The notes below the pieces were generated by a model. That model saw only the letters and a program-made list of their open reading frames with translations. It was not told where the DNA came from and did not search any database. A DNA stretch of 64,000 bases, taken from NCBI GenBank assembly GCA_963969365.1, contig OZ017749.1, positions 1,736,001-1,800,000 on the forward strand, in the 5' to 3' direction. Made by a program: the position numbers and the translations under genes. This DNA comes from Asterochloris sp. CNOR1. Lineage: Eukaryota; Chlorophyta; Trebouxiophyceae; Trebouxiales; Trebouxiaceae. Shown here piece by piece: positions 1 to 11,303 of the stretch (within the stretch, counting starts at the first letter, position 1; each line of letters opens with the position of its first letter).

Positions 1-2589
1 CGCGCATGGCTCTTCCCAGCTCTTTGCGGTCTTCCGCATGACGCTCTGCAGGGCCAATGCTCTGCACCTGAGGGAGAGGACAAGTACATGGCAAGAAGCC
101 ATGGTACCCCCAGACTTGAAAAGGCAGGAAACACAGCAGTTTTGCATCATCTACCGTCTAGAGGAAAGGAGGCGCAGCTCCCTGCACCCGCTGGCCCAAC
201 TCAGCCATGCCAGGCGCAAGTCAGGCAGAACATCTCCACAACCAGACGGGTGTCGCACTGAATGCATGGCGGCTTTGTTCAGCGGATTCGCAAAGAACTT
301 CAAAACAATGTGGTTCAGATTCAGGAATTGACACACGTTTAGGTCTGTTGTCAAAACAGATTCAGCTTTCTGCGTGAGCACCTGTGGCTAGGCTGCGACC
401 TCCCGATTGTTGCTCACCTGCCAGCCTTGGAAACATGCCCAAATGCGATCATTGAGGACCAGATGTTGTCTCCTTGTGCAGCACCGTCTGCCTTCTCAAG
501 CAAATCCAAGACAGACAGCGCCCCCAGTGCTCAACTGGGCCAGCCATTCCTGGGACTTGGTTCTGAAAGCAGTCTTGTTGCTGGCTTGCGCCACAGGCCG
601 CAACTCATGCATGATCTGCGGTCACCTGTCAATCATATGGTCTTGCAGGAGGGAGCCTCTGGTCTGCTTAGATTGCAAAGCTGGACAGCAGGTGGCAGAC
701 ATCTGAGGGTCAAGGTGCTGCCAAACACCAAGATGCCCTGGTCAAAGGCCATGACGGTGCGCCATTGCCCACTGTAATGTGTTCAAAACGCATCTGCAAT
801 GGTTTCACAACATAATTAGGGAACAATTGGTGCGCAAGTCAAGGTCTCAGAAGCTTAACACACAGCATGTCAGCACTGCTGGCAGGTGACCAGCGGTTAG
901 CCAATCAGCAGCCTGAACCACAACCTCAATACCGTCGGCAGCATCGGGCAGTGGCAGGTCGGTAACTCTGTAGCAGCATGCCACTGCATTGCTCATCCAA
1001 GTCCACGGCTGACGGGCCTGGCTGCAGGCTGGCAGGACACTCAGAAGTGACCGTTGTGGCTGGCCTGCCACGCTAGGGTGGTGCTGACTTGCACAGGGTG
1101 GAGTTCTCCTGCCTGGTCAGAGTGCAAGGCGTTGCCTGCATCCTGCTGCATGGCTCCATACCTTGCAGGTGCTCCAAATGGTGTCCCAGCAAGTCAGTGC
1201 AGCAGCCACTGCTGATGGCTGCCCCAGACCCTGCTGCGCCACTACCAGCTCACCTGCACCTGCCAATATTGCATGCAAGAACCACCTGGGTGTTGACTCT
1301 CCTGTATCTCACTCGGAGACAGACAAAGTGAGGGTACACCTGAGCCAGCAGCCAGTTCTGGCGTCATGCAAACCACATCAAGCAGCATGTCGGCCTCTGC
1401 TTGCTGGACTCATGTTCTCGACCAAAACATCTGCAGGCTGCCGCTACTTTGGTGAGGTAACTCTTTGATGACTCACCAAGGTAGGCCAGCAGAGGGACTG
1501 CAGTGCCAGCAGAGCTGCCTGAGACGCTACAGGCCACTTCCATGCAGCAGACAGTCAGGTGTGCAAAATTGCTGTCTGGAAGTCTGGAAGACGCGGTGGG
1601 ATCGCATAGCGGCACTGAGTCCAGCCAGCTGCCAGCAGCTGAGGTGCCTGCGCCTGCAGCCTGCATGTGGCAGTCAGGGAATCACCCTGCACTTAGCCTG
1701 CACTTTTGCAAGAAAAGAGCTGAGCAGCACAGAACGTTGGCGGCAGCTGTATTCAACCAGACAAGCTATTGGATGAGGCACCCACCAAGGCAACATGCTG
1801 GCCCTGCCAGTGCTGACACTGCTGGAGGCAGCAGGCGCCAGCCTTGCTGCTGGTATAAAACTGAGCAGGGCAGTAGGATGGCTCACCTGTGGCAGCCTTC
1901 AGGCATGCAGGTGCTGCTGAGTGGTCTGTGGCACCCTCCTCTGCAAGGCCCTCAAAAGGCAACGCAAGCCTCTGCCAAGCAGCTCTGCCGGCTGCATGAT
2001 CTGCATCATTGACTGGTCCCGCTGATGTGGCTGATGGCGGGTTGTTGCTATCGACTCAGGCCTCCACCCACACCCAGAGCTCTAGCTTGGCGTCAGAAGT
2101 CGCCAGCTGACAGGTGAAGCTGACTCTGAGCCCTGGGCTGGGAATGGTCAGTGCAGCAGTGAACAGCTCCACTTGCACGTCAGGCTGCCGTGGGGACATG
2201 CTTCCTGCACACAGCATTGGACGCCTCAGGCCCTGGTTGCAGCAGCACCTGACTTCGCTTTATTGTAGCTCTTAGTGCGCAAGTCTGCAAAAAGAGCTGC
2301 GTTGAAGCAAGTAGTTCCTGTTACCACCAGCAGGCTACCAGCTGCATCATGGGTTGCACTCGATGGTCGTCAGCAGCAATGGCATGGTGTGATAAGGGAG
2401 ATGCCTTGCACATCCAGCAGGCTTGGGTAACAAGGCCTTGACTGCTTGCCCAGCTTGCCTGATGCAGTGCAACCGCGTACAAACCGGCATGCCTGCTTGT
2501 GCATCTTGTAGTGCAGCAAATAGCTCATGGCAGTACTGCAGGCTCTATCTGCCTCATGGCCTGGCTGACACACCACAAGAGGCCAGGAA
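1..2589. other. Unassigned region downstream of the ENGase relic
   Basis: No complete gene could be built here. Two minus-strand stretches look protein-like: one around 905-1000 (reads YRVTDLPLPDAADGIEVVV) and one around 718-770 (reads DQGILVFGSTL). They could be later exons of the decayed ENGase immediately upstream on the same strand, because they lie in the right direction, but I cannot prove this. A plus-strand stretch at about 271-342 reads FVQRIRKELQNNVVQIQEL and then stops. The rest is TGCAG-rich sequence typical of introns and spacers in this window. Confidence in any single gene is low. Confidence 0.3.
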
Positions 2590-3882
2590 GGGCAGTGCTA
2601 AAGGTCCCACTTGCCTGATGAAGTGCAGCAGGTTGGGCAATGAGTGCTGCTGGACTATGTTCCTGATATTGATCAGCCGCCCCTCAAGCGGTAGTGCTGG
2701 GCAATGCTGGCCAGCTGGCCAGCCACCTCCTCAGCAGACTCAGGGGAGATGAACATCTGCATGCACCTCAGGGCCCCATAACGTCCCACTATGTGATGAA
2801 GGTGCCGAGAACCTGCAGCAGGCGAACAGGATGAGTCAGGGGCGCTTGGCATGGTGTCTGCGCATGGGTGTTGCTGCAGCACCCAATGCAAGCCCATGTC
2901 TGGCTGCATGCGTCAGACCAGCAGGTCTCTCACCACTGCAGCATGCAGAATTGGCAGGAGGAGGTGCCAGCGAGCCCCAGCAACTGCATGCGGCTGCCAT
3001 CACTGTGTGTCTGCCCAGCATGTACCTGAGAGCTCGCATAAAGTGCAGCAGCCGGTGCTGCTATGCTTTCCCTGCAACAAGAAGTACATGGACTCACAGG
3101 AACACCGTTCTATGGGCAGCGTTGATCCAACCCGGCGGGGAATGGCCACCATGGCATGTGACAAATAGCATAACACATCCATCCAGCTCCCATGGTTGAG
3201 AGGGCAGTGGTCTGTCTGACAGGTGCCTTGTGGGAAGGCTGCAGGCAGGGCGGTGAGCGCTTCAGCAAAGCCAGGGCAACCTGGGCAATGCAGCAGCAAC
3301 GGGGGCCGTGCTTGGCCTTCTGCAGGGTAAGTCCATGCAGCTATACCCGGCATGCAAATGCACCATTGCCTGAGTAGTTCCCGCCAAGGTCGTGACAGAC
3401 CAGCAGGCGCGGTCGATCCTGATGCGGGCTCCTCCGAGATGCAGCTAGCACAGGCAGCGTGGCCCGGCCTGATGAGCAAACAGTCAGCTTGCATTGCATG
3501 CAGCCTCGACACTCAAACATCCTGAGCAGCATGCCGCAGCCTGTCAAGCAAACAACGCAAGTGGCAACGTCAGGTGTAGATTGCACAGGCAGCATGTTCA
3601 GGTGTGTTGAGCACCTTTGGCAGTTTTGTGCAGCCCAAGATGAATCAGTGCAGCATGCAAAATCAGCCATCTCCATGCATGTATGTCCTGGTCGCATACT
3701 CTTTGATCGACATGGCAACAGGCAGTTGCCTGCACACATGATGCATGGCTGATGGAAGAGCTGACGATGCATCTTGCCTGCAGTGGTGTGGTGCCTCTTA
3801 GAATGACGTCAGACGGCAGGGCACCTGGATCCCAGGACAAAAGCGCATGCACAGATGTGATGGACTGGGCTTCCGGCGGCAT
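2590..3882 (-). pseudogene. Decayed cytosolic endo-beta-N-acetylglucosaminidase (GH85 ENGase)
   Basis: Family knowledge: GH85 ENGase cleaves the chitobiose core of free or protein-linked N-glycans in the cytosol. Seen on the minus strand, in the family's order: a first exon starting at ATG 3882 with VHALLSWDP (family LDELLSW); RLLVCHDLGGNY near 3400 (family LLVCHDMxGxY); MDVLCYLSHAMVAIP near 3160, followed in another frame by PPGWINAAHR (family DxFVYFSHxxVxIPPxGWxNAAHR); VLGTFIT-stop-W near 2795 (family VLGTFITEW); MFISPESAEE near 2740; and LINIRN near 2655 (family WLINIEN). The catalytic Glu codon of the GTFITEW motif is TAG (2791-2789). At least three 1-nt frame changes separate neighbouring motifs that should be contiguous. 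No intron signals lie at those points, so I call it a pseudogene. It is divergent to the GT61 gene, about 540 bp away. Confidence 0.75.
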
Positions 3883-4417
3883 GTGCACAGGGTCCCTGGC
3901 TCTCTGCTCTTGCAGTACAGACTCATGCGGCCTGCAGCAGGTTGCCAGAGTGCTTGGCTTGCAGTGGGATGGATAGGCATCACAAGCTGTTTTGCAGCTT
4001 GAAACAGCACTGAAATTGACAAGCAGTGGAAGTGGGTTTCCACCATCCCCAGATAACCGCCTGCTCGCAGCACAGCTTCTGTGCCTGCTCCGCTGTGGGC
4101 TGCTGTGAGGGAGCTGACAGGGCATATGCCAGGGAAGTGCACTGGCAGGCTATGCCAGCTGCTACACTCATCTGCCTCGTCAGATGTCGGATGCCAGGCT
4201 GAAATATGGAAGCCATGGCTCGAATGCGTTCCAAGATCAGATGTGTCATACACCGGACAGGAGATGAGAATATGCTTGCTCTCCGCTGTCAGCGAGCATG
4301 TTGGCCTGCTACATTGCTGTCGTAGCACCGATCTGAATAGGTGCAGGGTATGTGGCAGTTGCAATAACCTAAGCACCTGCGCGTCATCCGCGGCGCTCCA
4401 TAGCGCAGCGGCTCGCG

Positions 4418-6152
4418 ATGAGAACGCATGGGCTGCTGTGGATCATCTTGTCTGTAGCCTGGACACTGGCCGGTGGTGAAGAGGGATACCAATTTGCTGA
4501 TGCCTACTGCCAGGATGTGCTGGAGCAGGGCAGAACGTGCACAGTGAGCATGCAGTCCTGCCTGAGCTTAGGGCTGGGGCCACATGAAGCTGTATGTGAC
4601 AAGCTACAAACCCCTCATTGCAGGTGTCAAACTTTGTCTTTTTGTCAGGCGGTGATGATGGTAAAGGTCACTATAGGCTGGAAGGCATGACCAGCCTGGA
4701 TGACTCTCCGCCAAACACTCTCTTTGACAGTGGGCAGCTTGACGGCACGGGTGAAACCCTCACAGTCAAGTTGCGAGCTGCAACTCAGGAAGCAAAGGTG
4801 CTGTATCTCACCTGACTACTGGCTCTCTCACCCAACAGTTGGCAGTCTGGCATCAACAACATATGTTTTGCTTGCCAGGCTGCTTGCCAGCAAGCCCCTG
4901 ATACTCTACCACTCGTTTTCATGAGGGGGCTAAGTAAGCGGGGTCTTCAGGCTTCATGTGTATGATTGTGTCTTGCACTGCCTGCAAATGATGCCTGTTG
5001 TGTAGGTAATAACCCTTGGCACCTGCTCGTCGAAAGACTGGTACCTTTAGTACATTCCTTGCTTGAGGCACACCTCATGGCCTCTGACTTTCAGATAGTC
5101 ATTCTTGGTAGGGCCCCATCTTCAGAAGCATGTGCAGAGATGCATGCACCACACTCTTCGAAGCCAATGACTGCAGGTCATCATGATTCCGGAAGACCAC
5201 AGCCTAGGTCAAGCAGCTCAGAGCTGATGACCCGCATCTCTGGAAGAGAACCCATCTCACTTGCTGATTGGCAGCCACCAGCTTGCATCAGAACCATGCT
5301 TTCCTTGTGGCATCATTCCGGCTTCCACCCTGTCAGTGCGCCGCGCAACACTGCCACTCGTGCAATGGGATTCACACTGTTGGACTGGATGCGCCGGCCA
5401 TTTCTGCAACAGCTTGGGCTTGCTCCTAGGCCCAATCACGTACTCATTGTACAGCGACCCGCTCATCGCGGCATCACCAACACTGAGGAGGTTGTGGCAA
5501 GGTTCAAGGCGGAGGGATGGACCACAGAGGTACTCTTTACCCAGACACTTTTGCCAGGCAATCAGGCATTCTGGCCTTCACAAGCTAGTGTAAAGCAGTC
5601 ATGTAGCAGGCTCATGTCAAAGTTGCCCTCGGCCGACAAGCAGGTTTCTGTTTGCAGGTACAGATTTTCAGGGATCTGCACCTCTATGATCAAATGGGTG
5701 CCATCAGTAAGGCCTCGATCATTGTAGCGGCCCATGGTGGCGAGTGGGGCTTCATTCTACCATTCATGCACCCATCAGCTGTTGGAGTTGAGGTTAGAGC
5801 CTTCAGGTTTGGCAAGCTGTGCAGATATGATGGATGCGATGGGCAATGCTTCAACCCTGAACAGGCAGCTTACATGGGGCGCACCATGTTGACTTATAAT
5901 GCACGGAACGTCTCTGAGAGTGTCTTGCCAGACAATGTGGCTAACCCGTCAGCTTGGAACTTCAAAAACTATCACACCAAGATAGCAGCCGCGGGGCTTG
6001 ACCTCATTGTACAGGAGGCTGTTGCAACTCAGGGCAAGCCGATGAATCTGCGGGGAGGCCTGTTTGGATTGCGCAACCTCAATGAAGCTTGCTACAATGA
6101 TGCCTGTGCGGAACCCAGCCAAGAGGACTTGATGACATCCTCGAGGACCTGA
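4418..6152 (+). CDS. GT61-like (DUF563/EOGT-type) secretory glycosyltransferase
   Basis: Probably transfers a sugar to protein or polysaccharide in the ER/Golgi; the acceptor is unknown. The ATG at 4418 opens a signal peptide (MRTHGLLWIILSVAWTLAGG). Exon 1 is 4418-4543 and exon 2 is 4624-4797, both phase 0, with a GTGAGC...TGCAG intron between. Later exons carry NNPWHLLVERLVPLVHSLL near 5010 (GT61 N-P-x-H-L-L), VLIVQRPAHRGI near 5450, and a last exon from 5658 with SKASIIVAAHGGEWGF, which matches the GT61 'xHGAxLTN' block. The GT61 core is thus present in order. An additional small exon may lie between 4840 and 4950. The frame ends at 6152, but a second frame just past it reads LDDILEDLNMALNLIEAVHL, so the true C-terminus is uncertain. 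It is convergent with the GT90 gene. Confidence 0.72.
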
Positions 6153-6684
6153 ACATGGCACTTAACCTCATTGAGGCAGTGCATCTTATACATGACCCCA
6201 GTTAACACCTGTGGCAGTGCTGTCCGTACCCCCTTCAGGAAGGGTGTCCCCAATCCCCAAACTTTAGTTGATGTCCCTCAGCTAATACCCCCTACTATAT
6301 AACTTGGACATTACTGGAGTTTCAGGGACCTCCCAGAGCTTATGCTCCTTGCTGCCCCGCCCTGCCCTTTGAGATGTTCACTAGGGGCATTGAGCTGATA
6401 TTCCTCTGTGCTGACATGCAAGAATGCTGCTAATCAAAGTTGTGCACGGAAAATGAACCTGGATAAATCTAGAGATGATATACACCAAGTGGGGTAGGCA
6501 GGATGAAGCATTCCATGGCAATGCATGCAGTCCTAGGCCTGCTGCCAAAGCACACTCAGATTCCCAAGACATCGCCGATGGTTATCATAAAGCACTGAGC
6601 GCCTGAAAGCGCTGATCTGATCTGTGGCCAAGTCGATCGCTTAGCCAAATCATGGTCAGCTCAGGTACGTGCTGCATGTGAAAG
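6153..6684. other. Convergent intergenic region
   Basis: About 530 bases between the 3' ends of the GT61-like gene (+) and the GT90 gene (-). Apart from the out-of-frame C-terminal extension noted for GT61 up to about 6205, I see no coding signal and no clear repeat. It presumably holds both 3' UTRs. Confidence 0.5.
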
Positions 6685-9600
6685 TCACAACCAGTGTTGA
6701 AGTCCCAGAAACTGAACCAGGGAGTCAGAATACAGCTTTGCTGTTGTCTCCCGATCTGTCTGCCTGGCTGCGTAGGCCAGCAAGAGGCGGGTCAGGTAGC
6801 ACATCTTCCCCTTCCTGTTTAGGTGCTTCTGCGCAAACACCGTGGACTCGCGCACGATGCGAGCCACCTCCTCTGGGTGCTCCTCAGCCCAGGTGAATCT
6901 GAGCCAAACATTGAGCCCTTCCTGGTGCTTCAGCTCTGTGATCTGAGGCTTATACGTGAGCGGCACGTAGTGAGTCCTGAAGCCAAAGGGAAGAGAACAC
7001 GATCATGCTGAGGGTCAGCGCCTGGACAGAACCTTGCAGCTGTGTTTCAGGCAGCTGGTCATGTAATGTCCACAACCAGACACTATCTTCTGCAATGCAT
7101 GCCAGATGGTCATCTGATGGCAAGCAGACAGAAGCTTTGCCCAGACAAAGTAGGAAACACAAAGTTCTTCAGGCGAGGTGGGTGGCAAGAGGGTCTCACC
7201 ATGGGATCAGCAACGGCATATACCCTGCAGTGAAGCTGGACTCAGTGCCAGTGGCAGTGAACAGCATGAGCAGCCAAGCGTGCAACCAGTGCTGTGATTG
7301 CAGGCATGGCAGCAGGATCAATTGGATGTCAAGCAGTGCGGGAGGTGCGGATGAAGGGCACACTCACACATGAATGCGCTGTCCTCTGCTAAGAGGACCA
7401 GGGAGTCGCTGTTGGAAAGCTGATCCAACCGAATAGAGGCGCAGTTTCCTGCAAGGCCAAGCAGGCCGTTCGTGATGGCAGCAGCACGTGGTGACATGAC
7501 AATGGCGCACACCCTACAGACACAGCTTGTGCACAGCCCTCCAGCAAGACTCTGCCCTGTCAGTGCTCCATGCAACCCATTGCCAGGTTACCTCTGCAGC
7601 AGTGAAACACGGCAGCCCCTGCCAACAGCATGCATGATGCTATCAAGGCTCCTCACTCGAAAGGCACCAGGCTTGCATTCCTTCAAAAGTTGTTTGTGGG
7701 CTCCCAAGCCTGGCTCCATTGCATGTCACTCGTACATCAGGCACCTTTCCTGCAGCCTCTGCTGGCACCAGCCCTGGCCATCATGACAGCTGTGGTCACC
7801 AGGCAGTTTTGCAGCCCCAAGCCAGCTCACCTCCAGCATAGACAACCTTCTAAACATGTCAATTTGGTCGCTCATGTTCATTTTGGGCACCACCATGTCC
7901 TTGTAGTCCTCTAGATCATCTTCATAGGGCTGCAGGCCGCCCTCCACAAAGCGAGCATAGGTGTCCTTGGGTCGGGAGCGACTCAGCCGCACAAGCGCTC
8001 TGCGCCGCCCCTCTAGCATGCCAGAATCGCTGCCCACAAAGACTGCGCGTTTGTCCCGCTTGTCCCCCGGGCCTGCACCAGCAGCACACCACTGATGTGG
8101 GGCAGCGCTCTGCAGTGGCCCCCCCACTATGCATGTTATGCTCGAACTGAGACCTGCAATAGCACAGCATGATGTTGCTGGTGTCTGTCTTCCGGCCAGT
8201 ATCCCAGTGCTGCTGTGCTGATATTGTACACCTAGTGCTGGCCTCCTGGGCCTGCACCAATACAGCGTGAGGTGTGTCAGCCTCTACAACAGCCAAGCCA
8301 GATTGCAATCCATGATGAAGACTTAGACAAGCATGGTGGGCTGCAGGCTGTGGGCGCTGCTGCACCATGCCCGGCTGTACCATTTCCAGGATGCCAGTCG
8401 TGTTGCCAGCCGTGCTTATAGACCATAACATGCAGCATGCCAGCAAGTGTAGCACTCCTGGGCCCTATACATGGGCTGTGGCAGAGCAAGTTACGGGCAG
8501 CTTGAGTCTTGCCACGGGAAGCATCTAGCAAAGCACAAACCTGTCTGACGAGTCTGCTTGGCAGATTCCACGCTGTTTCTGCTGACCGCAGACCCCGCTG
8601 ACCGCAAACCCCATTGACCGTAGACCCCACTCCTTGGCACCCACAAGGCATCCCAGCCGCCTCATTGCCACAAAGTGACAGGCACCTAGCATGCAAGGCA
8701 CCCTCAGCCACACCTGCTCGGGGTTTGTTGACGTTCCCAAGATGTTATGCTGAGTTGAACTTGAAGGGGAATACTAGGGTCTTCTCCCTCTGGAGGAAGT
8801 TGCACTTCGCAATGTAGGGGAAGGGGGCCATCCTGCGTCCCAGGTCAGGACCATCTTCCATGTCCACTGCAGGGCACGAGTTGGCTTCACAACTCTTTTT
8901 TACAGGCATTGTGTTCCAGCCAGCAAGCAGGCTGATGTGTGCATATGCCATGCCTCAAAAAATTGCACTGTGTCAGGGCAGCGCTGGGCAGGCGGTGATG
9001 CATACAGCACATCCAGACGCAAGAGGAGGGCTGGCAGGCCCCATGATAGACATTAGACAGTAGTGTGCCCCACCCAGCAGGCGGAGGCTGTCATGTGCAT
9101 GCAACTTTCTGCAGGTGCCTGCCAGGCAGGCAGATGCAGACTTGGCCTGCAGTTAAGAGCCCCACAGCTGTGTGCTGCCCTTCTGGGGCTGACTCGACGC
9201 TAGACATTCTGCTCCATCAACGCTGTGTCTCTGTCCTTGCCAGTAGAGACCTGAGCGTGTGCTGCACACGATGGTACCCATCCTTGCATGCTGCTCAAGC
9301 ATCTGTCCTCACTTGCAATTACAAATCTTGGCAGCTTGACCTCCTGAGCCAGCTCTCTCAGCGTGGGCAGGAAATGCCACCCTGCAGTGGCAAATTGCAT
9401 CAGTCTCATGATGTACAGCAGATGGGAGGCTGATTAGCCATTACAAACATGGTCGCAAACAGCAATGTGCCTGGCAGCATGCCTGGCAGCATGCCAGGCG
9501 AGGACAGCTGCATGCAAGGCTGCAGATGCTGCACTGTTGTCATGCAGATGCAGCAGGCAGGTGCATGCTGCAGCCTACAGTGGCAGCAAGGCTACCTGCC

Positions 9601-10740
9601 ACTGCCCCACCTGATTCGCTCAGGCCCTCAAGAGAGGAAACCTCCTGCATGTTTCAGACTGCAGAACAAGGCTGGATGCCTCTTGCCTTGCTTTAGGCGA
9701 CGGATGTGCAGGCTGCAAGACTGCAGCATGCGACATGCAGGGCAGAGCCTCACCTAGGTTGCCAATTGTGTACGTGATATCGGCACTGTCAGGGATGTTC
9801 CGCAGCTTGCGCAGGCCTGGGTGAAGGTGCACCTCTCCATCAAAGTGGAAGAGGACTGGCAGCGCAGGAGAGCCATCTTCTGAGGGTCCCCACCTGCAGC
9901 CACACCCAGCAGGTCAGGTGCAGTCCCCTGGCCGAGCATGGGCACAGGATGGGCAGATGTGGGGGAGCTATCCGCCAGAGGCCCCTCCTGCATTCACACA
10001 CAGAGCAGTTGCTGGTGTGAGAGACGTATTTCACACGGGTGGAGCGGGACTGGCAGAGCTCCAGCCCGGAAGGGCTTCACGGCAAAGTTGCACACACAGC
10101 AAGTGCTGCTCCAAATCTGCTTCCAGGCCTTCACACCAGTGGCCCACTCAGCATAGGCTTGCTGCTCAAGGCTGGCAACAGCAACATCCCAAGCATACTG
10201 GTGCAATGCCCAAGCAAGGCGGCGGGCGCTGCCTCTTGAGACGCTGGCTGCAGTTCTCTGACCTGCTGCCTCTGATCTTGAAGATTGCTGTATGCAGGCG
10301 GGCTGCACTCAAGAAGATGCAACATTGATGCTGAGCATCTGCATCTAGCTTGTGTTTGGAGCAAACAGCGGCAACCTCTTTTGTTATTGTAGGGGCTCAG
10401 GTATGGCACATCCAGCCACCAGATGCAAACTGTGCTGCACAGGCAGCATGCAGAGAATAGAGGCCAGACCTGCGGTTTGCTCACCTCTGTGCATGGTCTG
10501 GAAAATGCAGTATTGATTGGGCAGTCCAATTTCGAAGGGTCGTAAATGTGTAGGGGGCCATCCAATATTCTACCAGCCACTGGTGCTCCGCCTTGTAATC
10601 CTGGCAGTTTTGGTGAGCCAATGCTCTGTGTCCTGCAGATCAGCTGCACCCCGATGGACTTTCCGGGTGGCTTGGGCATCACAAACCACCAGCAGCAGAA
10701 GCCACAGCATGCTAGTGATCTTCAACCACCGAACGGTCAT
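6685..10740 (-). CDS. GT90 (CAP10/POGLUT-like) glycosyltransferase, secretory
   Basis: GT90 enzymes add glucose or xylose to secreted proteins or polysaccharides; the animal POGLUTs modify EGF repeats in the ER. The ATG at 10740 opens a signal peptide (MTVRWLKITSMLWLLLLVV), followed after a probable intron of about 90 nt by KAEHQWLVEYWMAPYTF. Downstream exons: FHFDGEVHLHPGLRKLRNI near 9800; RAVFVGSDSGMLEGRRR near 8020 (family FRGsxtG...R); CASIRLDQLSNSDSLVLL near 7410 (family G-x-S-x-R...SxSxVLK); and the last exon HYVPLTYKPQITEL...VWLRFTWAEEHPEEVARIV, then CYLTRLLLAYA (family VHYVPV...WAxEHPExAxxIxxxGxxFAxxxL...YxxxLLxEYA), ending at 6685. The family blocks are in order and no disruption was noticed. 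Introns are long and repeat-rich. The start codon lies a few bases from the presumed 3' tail of a LINE. Confidence 0.78.
8581..8628. repeat. Minisatellite, three 16-bp units
   Basis: Three consecutive imperfect copies of a 16-bp unit (GCTGACCGCAGACCCC and variants) inside an intron of the GT90 gene. The copies differ at a few positions each. Confidence 0.85.
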
Positions 10741-11013
10741 CTTGGTGATGATGATGATTTAAATTTAAAGTCCGTAGCCTCAATGCACGGGCATAGGACT
10801 ATGATCATTTCATCCCACCAATGAACTTTGCTGAAGGTGTAGGGGTACAAAAAGAAGCAGTACAGGCATATCAAGCAGGTCACTGTACTTGGCTGGTAAA
10901 GAGGGAGCCGGCGCTCATAGCAGGCCTTGGCACTGTGCTGGGCTTCATCACCACGTTGGACTGCTAGCTGAGGTTGCTGCCCGAAATGCAAACACCCTGG
11001 ATCCTGTATGGCG

Positions 11014-11036
11014 CAGGGGGGGGCTCAGCCCCCCTG
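11014..11036. repeat. G/C hairpin in LINE 3' UTR
   Basis: A short perfect inverted repeat: CAGGGGGG...GGGGGGCT-C-AGCCCCCC-TG, with an 8-bp stem and a one-base centre (the G arm is 8 long, the C arm 6). It lies between the ORF2 stop and the presumed 3' end. It might be an RNA structure read by the reverse transcriptase, or a chance GC stem. Confidence 0.6.
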
Positions 11037-11303
11037 ACTGGCTTGCCACGCCCTCTCAGCTCGTAGACTTCGCAGTCATGAGAGAGTTATGCTTGGGTAT
11101 GACTGTGACCAGCAGTCTTCCCCTCGCAGGGCACCAGGCTCCAAGGCGGCACACCCCAAGCAACAACTCAGCATGGGGACCTTAGGGGAAGACAATCATG
11201 TGATGAGTCTAGCGCATTGCTATGAAATTGGGGCTCTAATCAGCAGCTGGTGAGCTGGGGACACATCACGGCACATAGAGGGGTCACCCAGGGTGTCTGT
11301 TCC

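Noticed and set aside
1503-2012. 169-aa plus-strand open frame
   Set aside because: Composition is Gln/His/Ala/Pro-rich, as expected of TGCAG-rich non-coding sequence here; no motif, and the ENGase relic is on the other strand.
9471-9495. Short direct repeat (CCTGGCAGCATG twice)
   Set aside because: Two copies of a 12-mer in an intron rich in the same words; no meaning beyond base composition.
10737-10991. Minus-strand frame with FFLYPYTF resembling Z-ISO's FFLYPSTF
   Set aside because: Only one short motif matches, no neighbouring Z-ISO block is present, and it lies in the LINE 3' UTR. Chance similarity.
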